Shown here piece after piece: positions 32,291 to 40,761 of a stretch of 64,000 bases of DNA. The translations under genes were made by a program, and so were the position numbers. Source of the stretch: Pseudomonas frederiksbergensis (lineage in GTDB: Bacteria > Pseudomonadota > Gammaproteobacteria > Pseudomonadales > Pseudomonadaceae); assembly GCF_001952935.1 (NCBI RefSeq), contig NZ_CP018319.1, forward strand, positions 5,910,001-5,974,000, written 5' to 3'. Under the pieces are notes generated by a model. It saw only the letters and a list, made by a program, of their open reading frames with translations, was not told where the DNA came from and did not search any database. The first letter of the stretch is position 1; the number at the start of each line of letters is the position of its first letter.

Positions 32291-32965
32291 ATGAGCCTGA
32301 CCCTACTGGAACAAAGCCTCGGCCAACTGGCTTGCGATATTCCCGGCGCCACGCGGATTTTCCACACCTTCAAACTGGACTTCTGCTGCGGCGGGCATAA
32401 AAGCCTGCGTGAAGCGGCCGCGGGCAAAGACCTCGACCCGGTGCTGATCGCCGATGCGCTGCACCGGCTGCAAGACACCGGCGAAACCCAACACGACTGG
32501 CGCAGCGAACCGACGGAGCTGTTGATCGCCCACCTGCTGGCGCGCTACCACGCCCGCCATCGCGAGCAACTGCCGGAACTGATCCGCCTGGCCCGTCGTG
32601 TCGAGCAGGTCCATGGTGCGCGCAGCAGCTGCCCCAATGGCCTGGCCGATCTGCTGACTGACATGCAACAAGAACTCGAAGGCCACATGCTCAAGGAAGA
32701 ACAAGTGCTGTTCCCGATGCTGCAACAGGGCATCGGCTCTCAAGCGGCGCCGCCGATCCAGGTGCTGCGTTTTGAACATGATCAACATGGCGAAGCCCTC
32801 GAAAAGCTGCTTGCACTGACCAACAACATCACCCCGCCGGCCGATGCCTGTAACACCTGGCGCGCCCTGTATCGTGGGCTGCTGGAGTTTCGTGATGACC
32901 TGATGCAACACATCCATCTGGAGAACAACGTGCTGTTTGTTAATGCCCTCAAACCCCGTCATTGA
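32291..32965 (+). CDS. dnrN: DnrN/YtfE (RIC) di-iron protein for Fe-S cluster repair
   Basis: This 224-residue protein repairs iron-sulfur centres damaged by NO or peroxide. The N-terminal ScdA-type segment contains FKLDFCCGGHKSL. The C-terminal hemerythrin-like four-helix bundle carries di-iron ligands in HLLARYHARHREQL, HMLKEEQVLFPML, FEHDQHGEAL and HIHLENNVLF. AAGGAAC precedes the ATG. Expression should be NO-induced through NorR and sigma-54. Downstream lies a REPIN. Confidence 0.93.
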   Translation: MSLTLLEQSLGQLACDIPGATRIFHTFKLDFCCGGHKSLREAAAGKDLDPVLIADALHRLQDTGETQHDWRSEPTELLIAHLLARYHARHREQLPELIRLARRVEQVHGARSSCPNGLADLLTDMQQELEGHMLKEEQVLFPMLQQGIGSQAAPPIQVLRFEHDQHGEALEKLLALTNNITPPADACNTWRALYRGLLEFRDDLMQHIHLENNVLFVNALKPRH

Positions 32966-32986
32966 TCGCCAACCAGTGACACCGCT

Positions 32987-33050
32987 TTCGCGAGCAGGCT
33001 CGCTCCCACAGGGGATGGAATTCCAATGTGGGAGCGAGCCTGCTCGCGAA
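32987..33050. repeat. REPIN, tightly spaced
   Basis: TTCGCGAGCAGGCTCGCTCC and its inverted copy are separated by only 17 bases. It lies between the convergent dnrN and the 33089-33529 gene. Confidence 0.85.
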
Positions 33051-33088
33051 TGGGCGTCACCTCGGGATTACGGGTTTCCCCAGCGCGA

Positions 33089-33529
33089 TCAACCGTGCCA
33101 ATAGAACATCGCCTTGGCCAGGATCACGATCAACACCATGTGCCCAAGGATGCTGCGGCGAATCCAGCTGGCGCGGGTCGTGGTCAGTCGTGCGCTTTTC
33201 AGCCAGTACGCCAGCAGGAAGTAATGACCGATGATGCTCAGGGCCAGGACGATCTTCAGGCTCAGCAACGTGCCAAAACTGCTCGCCAGCGGCTGACTCA
33301 ATACGCCACGGTGTTGCCACGCCAGGCTGATGCCGGCGCCATACAACAGCAACACCACGCCATGCAGCACCTTGCGCGAACGCACTGCGATCGCTTGATC
33401 GGCGCCCGTTTGCGCGGTAACCGCCACCTGCTGGCGGGCGTTGTGCCAGATCACCACCTCGAAGAACAGCGTGCCGATGAAGGCAATCGCCGCCAGCAAG
33501 TGGGTGACCAGTAAAAAGGGATATAACAC
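33089..33529 (-). CDS. Four-helix inner-membrane protein beside nnrS (CopD-like)
   Basis: This 146-residue protein has four predicted transmembrane helices (about 1-25, 55-75, 85-110 and 122-143) with His residues in HLLAAIAFIG, VLHGVVLLLY, IIGHYFLLAYW and LGHMVLIVIL. Such spacing could bind heme or metal and resembles the CopD/YqhA-like small membrane proteins. Start is GTG at 33529 with GGAGG 7 bases upstream; there is no ATG near. It lies 25 bases after nnrS on the same strand, so it is probably cotranscribed, but the function is unknown. Confidence 0.65.
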   Translation of the reverse strand: MLYPFLLVTHLLAAIAFIGTLFFEVVIWHNARQQVAVTAQTGADQAIAVRSRKVLHGVVLLLYGAGISLAWQHRGVLSQPLASSFGTLLSLKIVLALSIIGHYFLLAYWLKSARLTTTRASWIRRSILGHMVLIVILAKAMFYWHG

Positions 33530-33554
33530 TGGCAGCCTCCATCAGTTCGCTTGC

Positions 33555-34745
33555 TTAGCCTGGATGGCCGTCCACCCGCGCCCGCAACAGCATCGGCCCG
33601 TAGCGCCAGGCGTACAGCGCAAACGCCAGCGTCCAACACAGACCGGCCAGCCACAACGCAGGCAGAGGAAAGAACAGGATCAACACGACCCGGCTCAGAC
33701 ACGCCAGGTTGAGCAGAATGAACGCCAACGTCATGCCCGACGGCGGCTCCAGCGCACGGCCGGTATGCCCCAGGCTGACCCGCGCGATCATCGCCAGCAC
33801 CAGGCCGCCCATGGCGCCGATGGTTAGGCAATGCACCGCCAGACTTGGATTGATCGGCACACCGAAATGCCACAGCGCCATTCCGAGACAAGCCACCGCC
33901 AACCAGGCATACGCCAGGTACAACGACCACAGCAACGGTACGTGCCAGAGGGCGCGATCATGCCAGCGAACCAGACGCACCAGATGCCCTGCGGCCAACA
34001 CGGCGAACAACAGGCCCACCCAGAAATTGGGGTCAAGCGCAGGTCCGGCGGCATACAACAACGCCACCAGCGGTGAGCCAATCAGCAGCAGCCAATCCAG
34101 CCACGGCCAAGGGGTCACGCCTTCGACCTTGCCGAGGCCACGCTGGATGAAGAACGGAATGACGCGCCCGCCGATCAACCCCATCATCGCCGCCACCAGC
34201 CAGAGGCCGGTCAGCACACCTTGACGCTGCCAGCCTTCATGACCTTCGACCAGGCCGTACAGGGACAAGCCGTCGGCCGCCGCTAATAACAGCAGCACCA
34301 CCGCAATCGGGTAGTTACGTTTCTGCCGCACCTTCCACAAGGTGAAACCCATGAGCGCGGCCACCGCCAGCGGGAACGCCAATTCCAGCACCGCGAGCAC
34401 CGGCCATGGCGCATTGACCAGCCAGGCCACGCGCGCCAACAACCACAGCAATGCCAGCGCGGCCAGGGGTCGCCCGCTGAGGCCGGGGCGACCGGTCCAG
34501 GTCTGCACCGCCGTCAGCAGAAAGCCCGCGATAATCGCCAAGCCGAATCCGAACAGCAATTCGTGTCGATGCCAGCCCAGCCAGCCACCCGCCGGCTGCC
34601 AACCGGAAAGCGCACCATTGAAGGCGGCCAGCCAGAGCGGAATGGCCAGCACTGCCAGCAGGCAGCCGGCGAGGAAAAACGGCCGAAAGGCCAAACGTAA
34701 CAGCGGCGCGATGGCCATCGCTTTACGGCGGTCGAGCACTTGCAT
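33555..34745 (-). CDS. nnrS: NnrS family haem-copper membrane protein
   Basis: This 396-residue polytopic protein has about 12 hydrophobic helices. NnrS signatures are LAFRPFFLAGCLLAVLA at the N-terminus, WHRHELLFGFGLAIIAGFLL, GGRVIPFFIQRGL and HCLTIGAMGGLVLAMIARVSLGHTGR. NnrS binds heme and copper and protects against NO-derived iron-nitrosyl stress in denitrifiers. AAGGAG precedes the ATG. A weak Dnr-type box lies about 100 bases upstream. Confidence 0.9.
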   Translation of the reverse strand: MQVLDRRKAMAIAPLLRLAFRPFFLAGCLLAVLAIPLWLAAFNGALSGWQPAGGWLGWHRHELLFGFGLAIIAGFLLTAVQTWTGRPGLSGRPLAALALLWLLARVAWLVNAPWPVLAVLELAFPLAVAALMGFTLWKVRQKRNYPIAVVLLLLAAADGLSLYGLVEGHEGWQRQGVLTGLWLVAAMMGLIGGRVIPFFIQRGLGKVEGVTPWPWLDWLLLIGSPLVALLYAAGPALDPNFWVGLLFAVLAAGHLVRLVRWHDRALWHVPLLWSLYLAYAWLAVACLGMALWHFGVPINPSLAVHCLTIGAMGGLVLAMIARVSLGHTGRALEPPSGMTLAFILLNLACLSRVVLILFFPLPALWLAGLCWTLAFALYAWRYGPMLLRARVDGHPG

Positions 34746-34841
34746 AAAGCCACTCCTTTACCTTGCTGCTGACCTGACGCCAACCCGCACGCGTCGAGGT
34801 AATTCCGGGGGCAATGATCGGGTATTGGCGATCAATTGCCT

Positions 34842-34855
34842 TTGTCGCAGATCAA
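34842..34855 (-). promoter_or_regulatory. Weak Dnr/Anr-type box upstream of nnrS
   Basis: TTGTC-GCAG-ATCAA keeps one perfect half-site and three of five bases in the other. It lies about 100 bases before the nnrS ATG. Confidence 0.4.
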
Positions 34856-34893
34856 GTGTGCAAGGGGCGTGCCCCGGATCCCAATTCAACCCA

Positions 34894-35029
34894 CTGTGGC
34901 GAGGGGGCTTGCCCCCGTTCGGCTGCGCAGCAGTCGTAAAACCTATGAATGAGGTGTGCCTGATGAAATGTGATTGCAGGTTCTAGGGCTGCTGCACAGC
35001 CCAACGGGGGCAAGCCCCCTCGCCACAGG
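34894..35029. repeat. Inverted repeat, CTGTGGCGAGGGGGCTTGCCCCC family
   Basis: Terminal arms of about 22 bases (CTGTGGCGAGGGGGCTTGCC... and complement) enclose shorter inverted pieces (GGCTGCGCAGCAG/CTGCTGCACAGCC) and a roughly 55-base unique centre. The same family occurs at 36274-36409 and, as a GGGGACTTGTCCCC variant, at 62747-62859. Confidence 0.85.
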
Positions 35030-35208
35030 TGTTTCGAATCAGGGTACAAATGACCATTTAAGGGTTATTTAAACCATAAACCTCGTGGTCGTTTTTACCC
35101 TCTTTTCTGACAACCCTAATAAACAAGGGCCTCCAGGCATGGCCCGCGTCTTGCTCAGGCTTTCAGCAATCAAAAACCTTGATCCCTCTCGAATCCCCAG
35201 GAGTCGTC

Positions 35209-35298
35209 ATGAAAAAAGTCATCCAGCCACTGGCCTGGTTCGTGGTGTTGACCTCGGTCCTGGCGTTGGCCAGCGGCGTCTCGCTGGGCCTCGTTTGA
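35209..35298 (+). CDS. Candidate 29-residue membrane peptide upstream of dnr
   Basis: The frame MKKVIQPLAWFVVLTSVLALASGVSLGLV is a single hydrophobic helix after a basic start. CCAGGAG is well placed before the ATG. It ends 41 bases before dnr on the same strand and may be a leader peptide or a small membrane protein cotranscribed with dnr. Confidence 0.5.
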   Translation: MKKVIQPLAWFVVLTSVLALASGVSLGLV

Positions 35299-35339
35299 CT
35301 TGATCGCCATCCCCTCCTCAATCTTCAGGATGAATTCTT

Positions 35340-36023
35340 ATGGTGCTTCATCGCGTCCATCACCAGATTCTGCGCAGTCATCACTTGTTCGAGCCGTTGA
35401 ACGAAGAACAGCTGGATGAATTGATGAGTACCAGCCACTTGTTGAGCATCGACAAAGGCGAACCGTTGTTCCGCCAGGGCGAGCCGGCCGACTCGTTCTA
35501 TTTCGTGATTGCCGGCGCGGTGAAAATCTACCGCCTGACACCGGATGGGCAGGAGAAAGTGTTTGAGGTAATCGGCGATCGGCAAACCTTCGCCGAGGCG
35601 ATGATGCTGATGGACACCCCGAACTATGTGGCCTCGGCCGAAGCGATCTGCCCGACTCAGCTCTATCGGTTATCCAACAGCACCTACATGCGCCTGCTGC
35701 AGAGCAACAGCCGGCTGACCTTTGCGCTGCTCGGCAAGCTTTGCGTTCGCCTGCATCAACGGGTCAACGAAATCGAAACCCTGTCCCTGAAAAACGCCAC
35801 CCACCGGGTCGTGCGTTATCTGCTGACGCAACTGGTGCGCCAGCAAACCGTCGACAGCCAATTCGAACTGCCGATGGCCAAGCAACTGATTGCCGGGCAT
35901 CTGTCGATCCAGCCGGAAACCTTTTCGCGGATCATCCGCCGTCTGATCGATGAAAACATCATCACCCAGGACGGCCGCCAGATCGCCATTCTCGATCGTC
36001 TGCGCCTGGAACAGTTCGAGTGA
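35340..36023 (+). CDS. dnr: Dnr, Crp/Fnr-family NO-responsive regulator of denitrification
   Basis: This 227-residue Crp/Fnr protein has an N-terminal cyclic-nucleotide-fold domain (GEPLFRQGEPADSFYFVIAGAVKIY), a long dimer helix (about 115-145) and a C-terminal HTH (IAGHLSIQPETFSRIIRRLI, with the E--SR recognition residues of the FNR group). It lacks the N-terminal cysteines that bind FNR's [4Fe-4S] cluster, as expected for the heme-dependent NO sensor Dnr. It should bind TTGAT-N4-ATCAA boxes seen before norC, nirS/norQ and ubiU. There is no strong ribosome site; translation may be linked to the upstream peptide transcript. Confidence 0.9.
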   Translation: MVLHRVHHQILRSHHLFEPLNEEQLDELMSTSHLLSIDKGEPLFRQGEPADSFYFVIAGAVKIYRLTPDGQEKVFEVIGDRQTFAEAMMLMDTPNYVASAEAICPTQLYRLSNSTYMRLLQSNSRLTFALLGKLCVRLHQRVNEIETLSLKNATHRVVRYLLTQLVRQQTVDSQFELPMAKQLIAGHLSIQPETFSRIIRRLIDENIITQDGRQIAILDRLRLEQFE

Positions 36024-36028
36024 GTGCC

Positions 36029-36220
36029 ATGCCCGTCTGTTTGTATTGCCAGCACACCCACCCCGCACAAGAAACCGAGTGCCGCCAATGCGGCATGCCC
36101 CTGCCGGCATTGGCGGCACAGGCAGGGGAGCGCCGGCTGCGCCGATTCACATGGTTCTGCATCGGCCTGACGATCTTCTGCGTGACGATGTTTTTCTGGC
36201 TGCCACGCAGCATCTCCTGA
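36029..36220 (+). CDS. dnrP: DnrP-like small zinc-ribbon membrane protein
   Basis: This 63-residue protein has a CxxC-x(n)-CxxC zinc-ribbon (CLYCQHTHPAQETECRQCG) and a C-terminal transmembrane helix (FTWFCIGLTIFCVTMFFWL). It starts 5 bases after the dnr stop, so it is cotranscribed. Small proteins of this design next to dnr are annotated DnrP in Pseudomonas; no molecular function is established. The GTG at 36020 overlapping the dnr stop is less likely. Confidence 0.65.
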   Translation: MPVCLYCQHTHPAQETECRQCGMPLPALAAQAGERRLRRFTWFCIGLTIFCVTMFFWLPRSIS

Positions 36221-36273
36221 AGCCCCACCGCAATTTTCAATCCCACGCATCTCGCGCCTGCGAAGCAAAAATC

Positions 36274-36409
36274 CTGTGGCGAGGGGGCTTGCCCCCGTTG
36301 GGTCGCGAAGCGGCCCTAACCCGGTAATCCAGTTGTGGCAGATAAAACACATTGGCTGTTTTTACGACTGCTTCGCAGCCGGACGGGGGCAAGCCCCCTC
36401 GCCACAGGG
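36274..36409. repeat. Inverted repeat, CTGTGGCGAGGGGGCTTGCCCCC family (second copy)
   Basis: It has the same terminal arms as the 34894-35029 copy, with a different centre. It lies between the convergent dnrP and norD genes. Confidence 0.85.
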
Positions 36410-36453
36410 TCTGCGCTTCGCAGGCTCGGCAGCTGCTACAGGGACTGTGTTGA

Positions 36454-38295
36454 TCACGGTTGGGTCAACTGCCGATACAACTGCGGCAACCGCAGGGGTA
36501 ATTGCTCGGGCTGGCGGATCAAGGTGTAGCCATTGGCGCCGAACATGTACGGCAGGTAATCCCCGGCCTCGCGGTCAATCGTGATACAGAACGGCGTCAA
36601 CCCCTGACGCCGCGCCTCCAGCACCGCTTCGCGGGTGTCTTCAACGCCGTAGCGCCCCTCATACAAATCCAGATCATTCGGTTTGCCATCCGTGAGTAGC
36701 AGCAACAGCTTGCTACGGCGCTTGCTCTTGCCCAGCAGTTGGGTGGCGTGGCGGATGGCGGCGCCCATGCGGGTGTAATACCCCGGTTTGAGCCCTTGAA
36801 TACGACCACGGGTATTGTCGTCATAACGTTGGGTGAAGGACTTGAGTTCCTGCATGCGCACTTGATGACGGCGCAGCGAGGAAAATCCGTACAGGGCGAA
36901 ATCATCACCGAGCACCGACAGGGTTTCGCCAAACAGCAGCAAACTGTCGCGGATCACATCGATCACCCGATGCTCATCGTTCAAGTGCGCGTCGGTGGAC
37001 ATCGACACATCGGCCAGCAACAGGCAGGCCAGGTCGCGGCGCGTCTGCCGTTGTTCCATGAACAGACCTCGCTCCGCACACTGGCCATGCTCGCGTTCAA
37101 CGTGAAAATCCAGCCAGGCCTGCATGTCCAACTCAGACCCTTGAGGTTGCTGGCGTAACCATTGACGGTCATTGCGTAGATGCTCGAACTGGCGGCGCAA
37201 ACGGTGCGCCGGGGCCTTCAGCCGTGGCGGCAGTGGCTGCGCCTCGCAATCCCGGGGCACCATCATTTGCAGATTGACGAAGGCGTCCTGCATCTGCTGT
37301 TTGCGGTAGTCCCACTCCGGCAACTTGATGCCCTCGCCCAGGGGAATATCGTCGACATCGGCCGGCGGCAAATCCAGGTGCAGCTTGAGGCCGCCGCCCT
37401 TGCGCAGACGGGTGCGCGACAGGCTCAACTCGTCGAGGTCTTCGGCGACTCTGGCGGCGTCCGGGTCTTCGCTGTCGTCTGTCCAGCGATCCAGGTCCAC
37501 GTGTTCGGTCCAACTGAACAGGTTCTCCAGGCGCACGATCAACAACCCGCCGTCGCGGCTGCCTTCATCGATTCGCTTGGCGCGTTTGCTTCCGCCTTTC
37601 TGTTCACCGGGCGGGGTCGTCAGCGACTCTTCCGATTCGTCACCGAGATCGGCCGCCTGCGGGCTGGCGAGGTTCTGCGGCGGGTACAACCACAGCGGCA
37701 GCGGCCAGGCGGCCCGTTCGCTGCGGGGGAAATGTTCGACACTGCCCGGCTCGCGTAGCGCCTGGCATAACGCTCGTTCCAGCGCCGCTTCGCCGGGGTT
37801 CAATGTGGCCGGATCCGGGCGCAATTGCAGATGGGCATCGACCAGACGTTCGTAACGGGCACGCAACGCGGGATAGCGTCGCAGCAACTGTTGCGTCCAG
37901 CGTTGATTGTCCCGCCCCCAATGACGCATCTGCCCGGCCTGGGCCGCCAGCAACGCGAGCCAGCGATAGAGTTCCTCGTTCAGTGCGACTTCAGGAAACA
38001 CCGCCAGGCTCGACGGCAGACGCAGATTGGCCTCGTCGCACCACGCCAGGGGCACTTGCTTGCAGGTGCCGGCGATCTGCTGCAGCACGTTGCGCCGCAA
38101 CAGCAGATCACGTTCGCTGGCGGCTTCCACGCCGACGCCATTGGCCCCACCCATGGCGCGAAACAACAACGCCAGCGGCCGCTGCTGGTGGATCAGTTCG
38201 ACCCGGGCCTCGGGAAAGTCCGGGCTGGCGCGACGGGTGATAAAGCGATGCCAGACACTGCCGACCCACTCTTCCAGTTCGACGGTAAAGGCCAT
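36454..38295 (-). CDS. norD: NorD, VWA-domain maturation factor of NO reductase
   Basis: This is a 613-residue cytosolic protein. The C-terminal von Willebrand A domain has the MIDAS pattern DVSMSTD and a later TDGKPNDLDLYEG. The N-terminal half (WVGSVWHRFITRRAS) and a charged middle (EESLTTPPGEQKGGSKRAKR) are typical of NorD. With the AAA+ protein NorQ it is required to assemble active NorCB, probably iron loading. It is downstream of norB in the norCBD order, separated by a hairpin at 38325-38350. Confidence 0.92.
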   Translation of the reverse strand: MAFTVELEEWVGSVWHRFITRRASPDFPEARVELIHQQRPLALLFRAMGGANGVGVEAASERDLLLRRNVLQQIAGTCKQVPLAWCDEANLRLPSSLAVFPEVALNEELYRWLALLAAQAGQMRHWGRDNQRWTQQLLRRYPALRARYERLVDAHLQLRPDPATLNPGEAALERALCQALREPGSVEHFPRSERAAWPLPLWLYPPQNLASPQAADLGDESEESLTTPPGEQKGGSKRAKRIDEGSRDGGLLIVRLENLFSWTEHVDLDRWTDDSEDPDAARVAEDLDELSLSRTRLRKGGGLKLHLDLPPADVDDIPLGEGIKLPEWDYRKQQMQDAFVNLQMMVPRDCEAQPLPPRLKAPAHRLRRQFEHLRNDRQWLRQQPQGSELDMQAWLDFHVEREHGQCAERGLFMEQRQTRRDLACLLLADVSMSTDAHLNDEHRVIDVIRDSLLLFGETLSVLGDDFALYGFSSLRRHQVRMQELKSFTQRYDDNTRGRIQGLKPGYYTRMGAAIRHATQLLGKSKRRSKLLLLLTDGKPNDLDLYEGRYGVEDTREAVLEARRQGLTPFCITIDREAGDYLPYMFGANGYTLIRQPEQLPLRLPQLYRQLTQP

Positions 38296-38324
38296 GGTTT
38301 TTTTCCTCTGAAAACCAATGTGAA

Positions 38325-38350
38325 ACGGCCCGCTGTACCAGCCGGGCCGT
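38325..38350 (-). terminator. Hairpin between norB and norD
   Basis: ACGGCCCG-CTG and CAG-CCGGGCCGT form a GC-rich stem with one bulge and a short loop. On the minus strand it is followed by only TTTCA, so it may be a leaky terminator or an mRNA-stabilising element lowering norD relative to norCB. Confidence 0.5.
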
Positions 38351-38372
38351 CCTCCTTCAGGGTGTTATTGGC

Positions 38373-39803
38373 TCACGAACGAACAGCGGAGGCGGCAGAG
38401 GCAGTGATCCCCACTGGCACCCGACGCTTGAAGCTGAACAGATAGCAGATCAGCCCTGCGAAGAACCCGAGACCGGCGCCCAGACGAGCCCAGAACAGCA
38501 CTTGCAGATGATCGACAGTGGCCATGAACGGTAACGCGACGCCATCTACCGGCCAGCGTTGCAGGTAGATCTGCACGACACCGGCTGCGGTGAGCAACAG
38601 CGTGATCATCACCATCGACAGGGTCATCAACCAGAAACCCCAGATCTCGAGTTGCTGCGAACGCTCGTCCGCTGCCTCACCGAGCCCGCGCAGTTTCGGC
38701 ATGGCGTAGCTGATCAAGGTCATCACGATCATCGCGTAAGCACCGTAGAAGGCCAGGTGACCGTGAGCCGCCGTCAACTGCGAACCATGGGTGTAGTAGT
38801 TGACCGGCGCCAGGGTATGCAGGAAACCCCAGACGCCAGCGCCGAAGAACGCGGTGACCGTGGTGCCCTTGGCCCATAGCGTGGCGGCGCGGTTCGGGTG
38901 GTCCCGGCGACGGTTCTTGACCATGCTGAAGGCGAATATCACCATCGCCAGGAACGGTAGCGGTTCGAGTGCCGAGAAGATTGAACCCACCCACAACCAG
39001 ACCTCAGGCGCACCGATCCAGAAGAAGTGGTGACCGGTACCGATGATCCCCGTGATCAGCGCCATGGCGATGATCACGTAGAGCCATTTTTCCACGACCT
39101 CCCGGTCCACACCGGTGATCTTGATCAGGACGAACGCGAGCATCGACCCCATGATCAGTTCCCACACGCCTTCTACCCAAAGATGCACCACCCACCACCA
39201 GTAGAACTTGTCACGGGCCAGGTTGCCGGGGTTGTAGAAGGAGAACAGGAAGAACACCGCGAGACCGATCAACCCGGTCATCATGACCATGCTGACGGTG
39301 GTCTTGCGCCCTTTGAGCAAGGTCATGCCGATGTTGTAGAGAAAGCCCAGACAGACCACCACGATACCCATCTTGGAGATGGTCGGCTGCTCCAGGAACT
39401 CTCGCCCCATGGTCGGCAGCAGTTCGTTGTGGGTCAGCTTGGCCAGGCCGGCATAAGGCACCAGTAGGTAACCGAGGATCGTCAGCACACCCGCGGCGGC
39501 GAATACCCAGAACAGGATGATCGCCAGCTTCGGACTGTGCAGCTCGCGGTCGGCCTCTTCCGGAATCAGGTAGTAGGCCGCCCCCATGAAGCCGAACAAT
39601 ATCCAGACGATCAGCAGGTTGGTGTGCACCATCCGCGCCACGTTGAAGGGGATGATCGGGAACAGAAAGTCGCCGACCACGTATTGCAGGCCCATGATCA
39701 AACCGAACAGTATCTGACCGAGGAACAGCATCAGGGCAAACACGAAGTACGGTTTGGCCACGGATTGCGAGGCGAATTTCAGATGCGGATTAGCAATGCT
39801 CAT
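38373..39803 (-). CDS. norB: NorB, catalytic subunit of cytochrome c-dependent nitric oxide reductase
   Basis: This 476-residue, 12-helix heme-copper oxidase superfamily protein reduces 2 NO to N2O. Heme and non-heme-iron ligands are visible: VHTNLLIVWILFG (low-spin heme His), WWWVHLWVEGVWE (iron-site His/Glu), TGIIGTGHHFFWIG (His pair) and HGHLAFYGAYAM (His of the catalytic heme). It lacks the quinol-oxidising N-terminal extension of qNor, so it works with NorC. It starts 3 bases after the norC stop and shares norC's Dnr-box promoter. Confidence 0.96.
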   Translation of the reverse strand: MSIANPHLKFASQSVAKPYFVFALMLFLGQILFGLIMGLQYVVGDFLFPIIPFNVARMVHTNLLIVWILFGFMGAAYYLIPEEADRELHSPKLAIILFWVFAAAGVLTILGYLLVPYAGLAKLTHNELLPTMGREFLEQPTISKMGIVVVCLGFLYNIGMTLLKGRKTTVSMVMMTGLIGLAVFFLFSFYNPGNLARDKFYWWWVVHLWVEGVWELIMGSMLAFVLIKITGVDREVVEKWLYVIIAMALITGIIGTGHHFFWIGAPEVWLWVGSIFSALEPLPFLAMVIFAFSMVKNRRRDHPNRAATLWAKGTTVTAFFGAGVWGFLHTLAPVNYYTHGSQLTAAHGHLAFYGAYAMIVMTLISYAMPKLRGLGEAADERSQQLEIWGFWLMTLSMVMITLLLTAAGVVQIYLQRWPVDGVALPFMATVDHLQVLFWARLGAGLGFFAGLICYLFSFKRRVPVGITASAASAVRS

Positions 39804-39806
39804 GTC

Positions 39807-40247
39807 TTAGCCCTCCTTGTTTGGCGGCCAGCCATTGGTGTTGATTTTCGAGCTCCATTTGAGGAACTCGGCGATGTCATCCACCTCCTGGTCACTCAAC
39901 TTGAACTGCGGCATCGCGCGTCGGCCCGGTACGCCCAGTGGCTGCATTTTCATCCAGGCATGCAGGAAGGGTTTGAAGCCCGCCTCCCCGCCGCGCCGCT
40001 GGAACACGTTGCCCAACTCAGGCGCGAAATAGGCGCCCTCGCCCAACAGCGTGTGGCAGCCGATGCAATTGTTTTGCTCCCAGACCAATTTGCCGCGTTC
40101 GACTGATTCGGTTAACAGCGCCTCATTGCTGCGCTCTGGAAAGGTCTGTTCCGTGTGATAGGTCAAAGCCAGGAATATCAGGAAGAAGAAGATGCTTCCC
40201 CCGAAGTAGATGTTCCTGGCCATGCCTTTGGTGAAGGTGTCTGACAT
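39807..40247 (-). CDS. norC: NorC, cytochrome c subunit of nitric oxide reductase
   Basis: This 146-residue protein has one N-terminal TM anchor (NIYFGGSIFFFLIFLAL) and a periplasmic cytochrome c domain with the heme motif CIGCH and distal Met in MPQFKLSDQ. It passes electrons from soluble cytochromes such as NirM to NorB. GAGGAAGCGACC precedes the ATG at 40247; the longer open frame upstream reads through the Dnr box and a REPIN. Leads norCBD. Confidence 0.95.
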   Translation of the reverse strand: MSDTFTKGMARNIYFGGSIFFFLIFLALTYHTEQTFPERSNEALLTESVERGKLVWEQNNCIGCHTLLGEGAYFAPELGNVFQRRGGEAGFKPFLHAWMKMQPLGVPGRRAMPQFKLSDQEVDDIAEFLKWSSKINTNGWPPNKEG

Positions 40248-40304
40248 GGTCGCTTCCTCTTTGCTAGGCCCGTCCATCATAGGAAGCGAAGGGTTGAAAC
40301 CTGC

Positions 40305-40318
40305 TTGATGGCGATCAA
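40305..40318 (-). promoter_or_regulatory. Dnr box of norCBD
   Basis: TTGAT-GGCG-ATCAA is a perfect FNR/Dnr consensus site. It is centred about 64 bases before the norC start codon. Confidence 0.85.
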
Positions 40319-40369
40319 GAAAGGCAGATGGTTTTGGTCGGGTATAGATCGTATGGCTGACGGAGATCC

Positions 40370-40463
40370 AATGTGGGAGCGGGCTTGCTCGCGAAGGCGG
40401 TGTGTCAGGCACATCAATTGCGACTGAGACACCGCCTTCGCGAGCAAGCCCGCTCCCACATTG
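40370..40463. repeat. REPIN (GTGGGAGCGGGCTTGCTCGCG variant)
   Basis: Inverted arms of about 30 bases flank a roughly 35-base centre; the left arm begins CAATGTGGGAG and the right ends CTCCCACATTG. It lies between norF and norC, upstream of the Dnr box. Confidence 0.9.
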
Positions 40464-40493
40464 GAGTTGGGGTGTTTTAGGGGCTGTATTTCT

Positions 40494-40751
40494 TCAGCGG
40501 AAGGACACCAGCGTCAGGCCTACCACCGTTGCCAACACCAGCGCCCAGCTCAACATCAACCGCCGCCACAGTCGCGGCGCGTGGCGCATCTCCATGAAGC
40601 CATCGGTGATCAGCCACGCCTTGCCAACCGCCACCAGCAAAATCGCAATCGACAACAACCACGTGGCCCCGGCCTGGGCCAGCACCACGGTGCATACGCT
40701 TAACGTCGCGAGCGCCGCCCAACAGACGAGCAAAACCCTGGAAACAGACAT
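40494..40751 (-). CDS. norF: NorF, small membrane protein of the nor accessory operon
   Basis: This 85-residue protein has three hydrophobic helices and a central FMEMRH-type loop (AWLITDGFMEMRHAPRLW), resembling cytochrome oxidase subunit IV-type proteins. With NorE it supports maximal NO reductase activity in other denitrifiers, though it is not part of purified NorCB. It starts 10 bases after norE; a REPIN follows its stop. Confidence 0.8.
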   Translation of the reverse strand: MSVSRVLLVCWAALATLSVCTVVLAQAGATWLLSIAILLVAVGKAWLITDGFMEMRHAPRLWRRLMLSWALVLATVVGLTLVSFR

Positions 40752-40761
40752 GAGACCCTCG

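Noticed and set aside
35300..35313. Dnr box TTGAT-CGCC-ATCCC just before dnr
   Set aside because: The second half-site matches poorly and the site lies only about 33 bases from the start codon, too close for activation.
34894..36409. CRISPR-like spaced repeats
   Set aside because: Only two copies, 1.4 kb apart, each an inverted REP-type structure with no regular spacers or cas genes.
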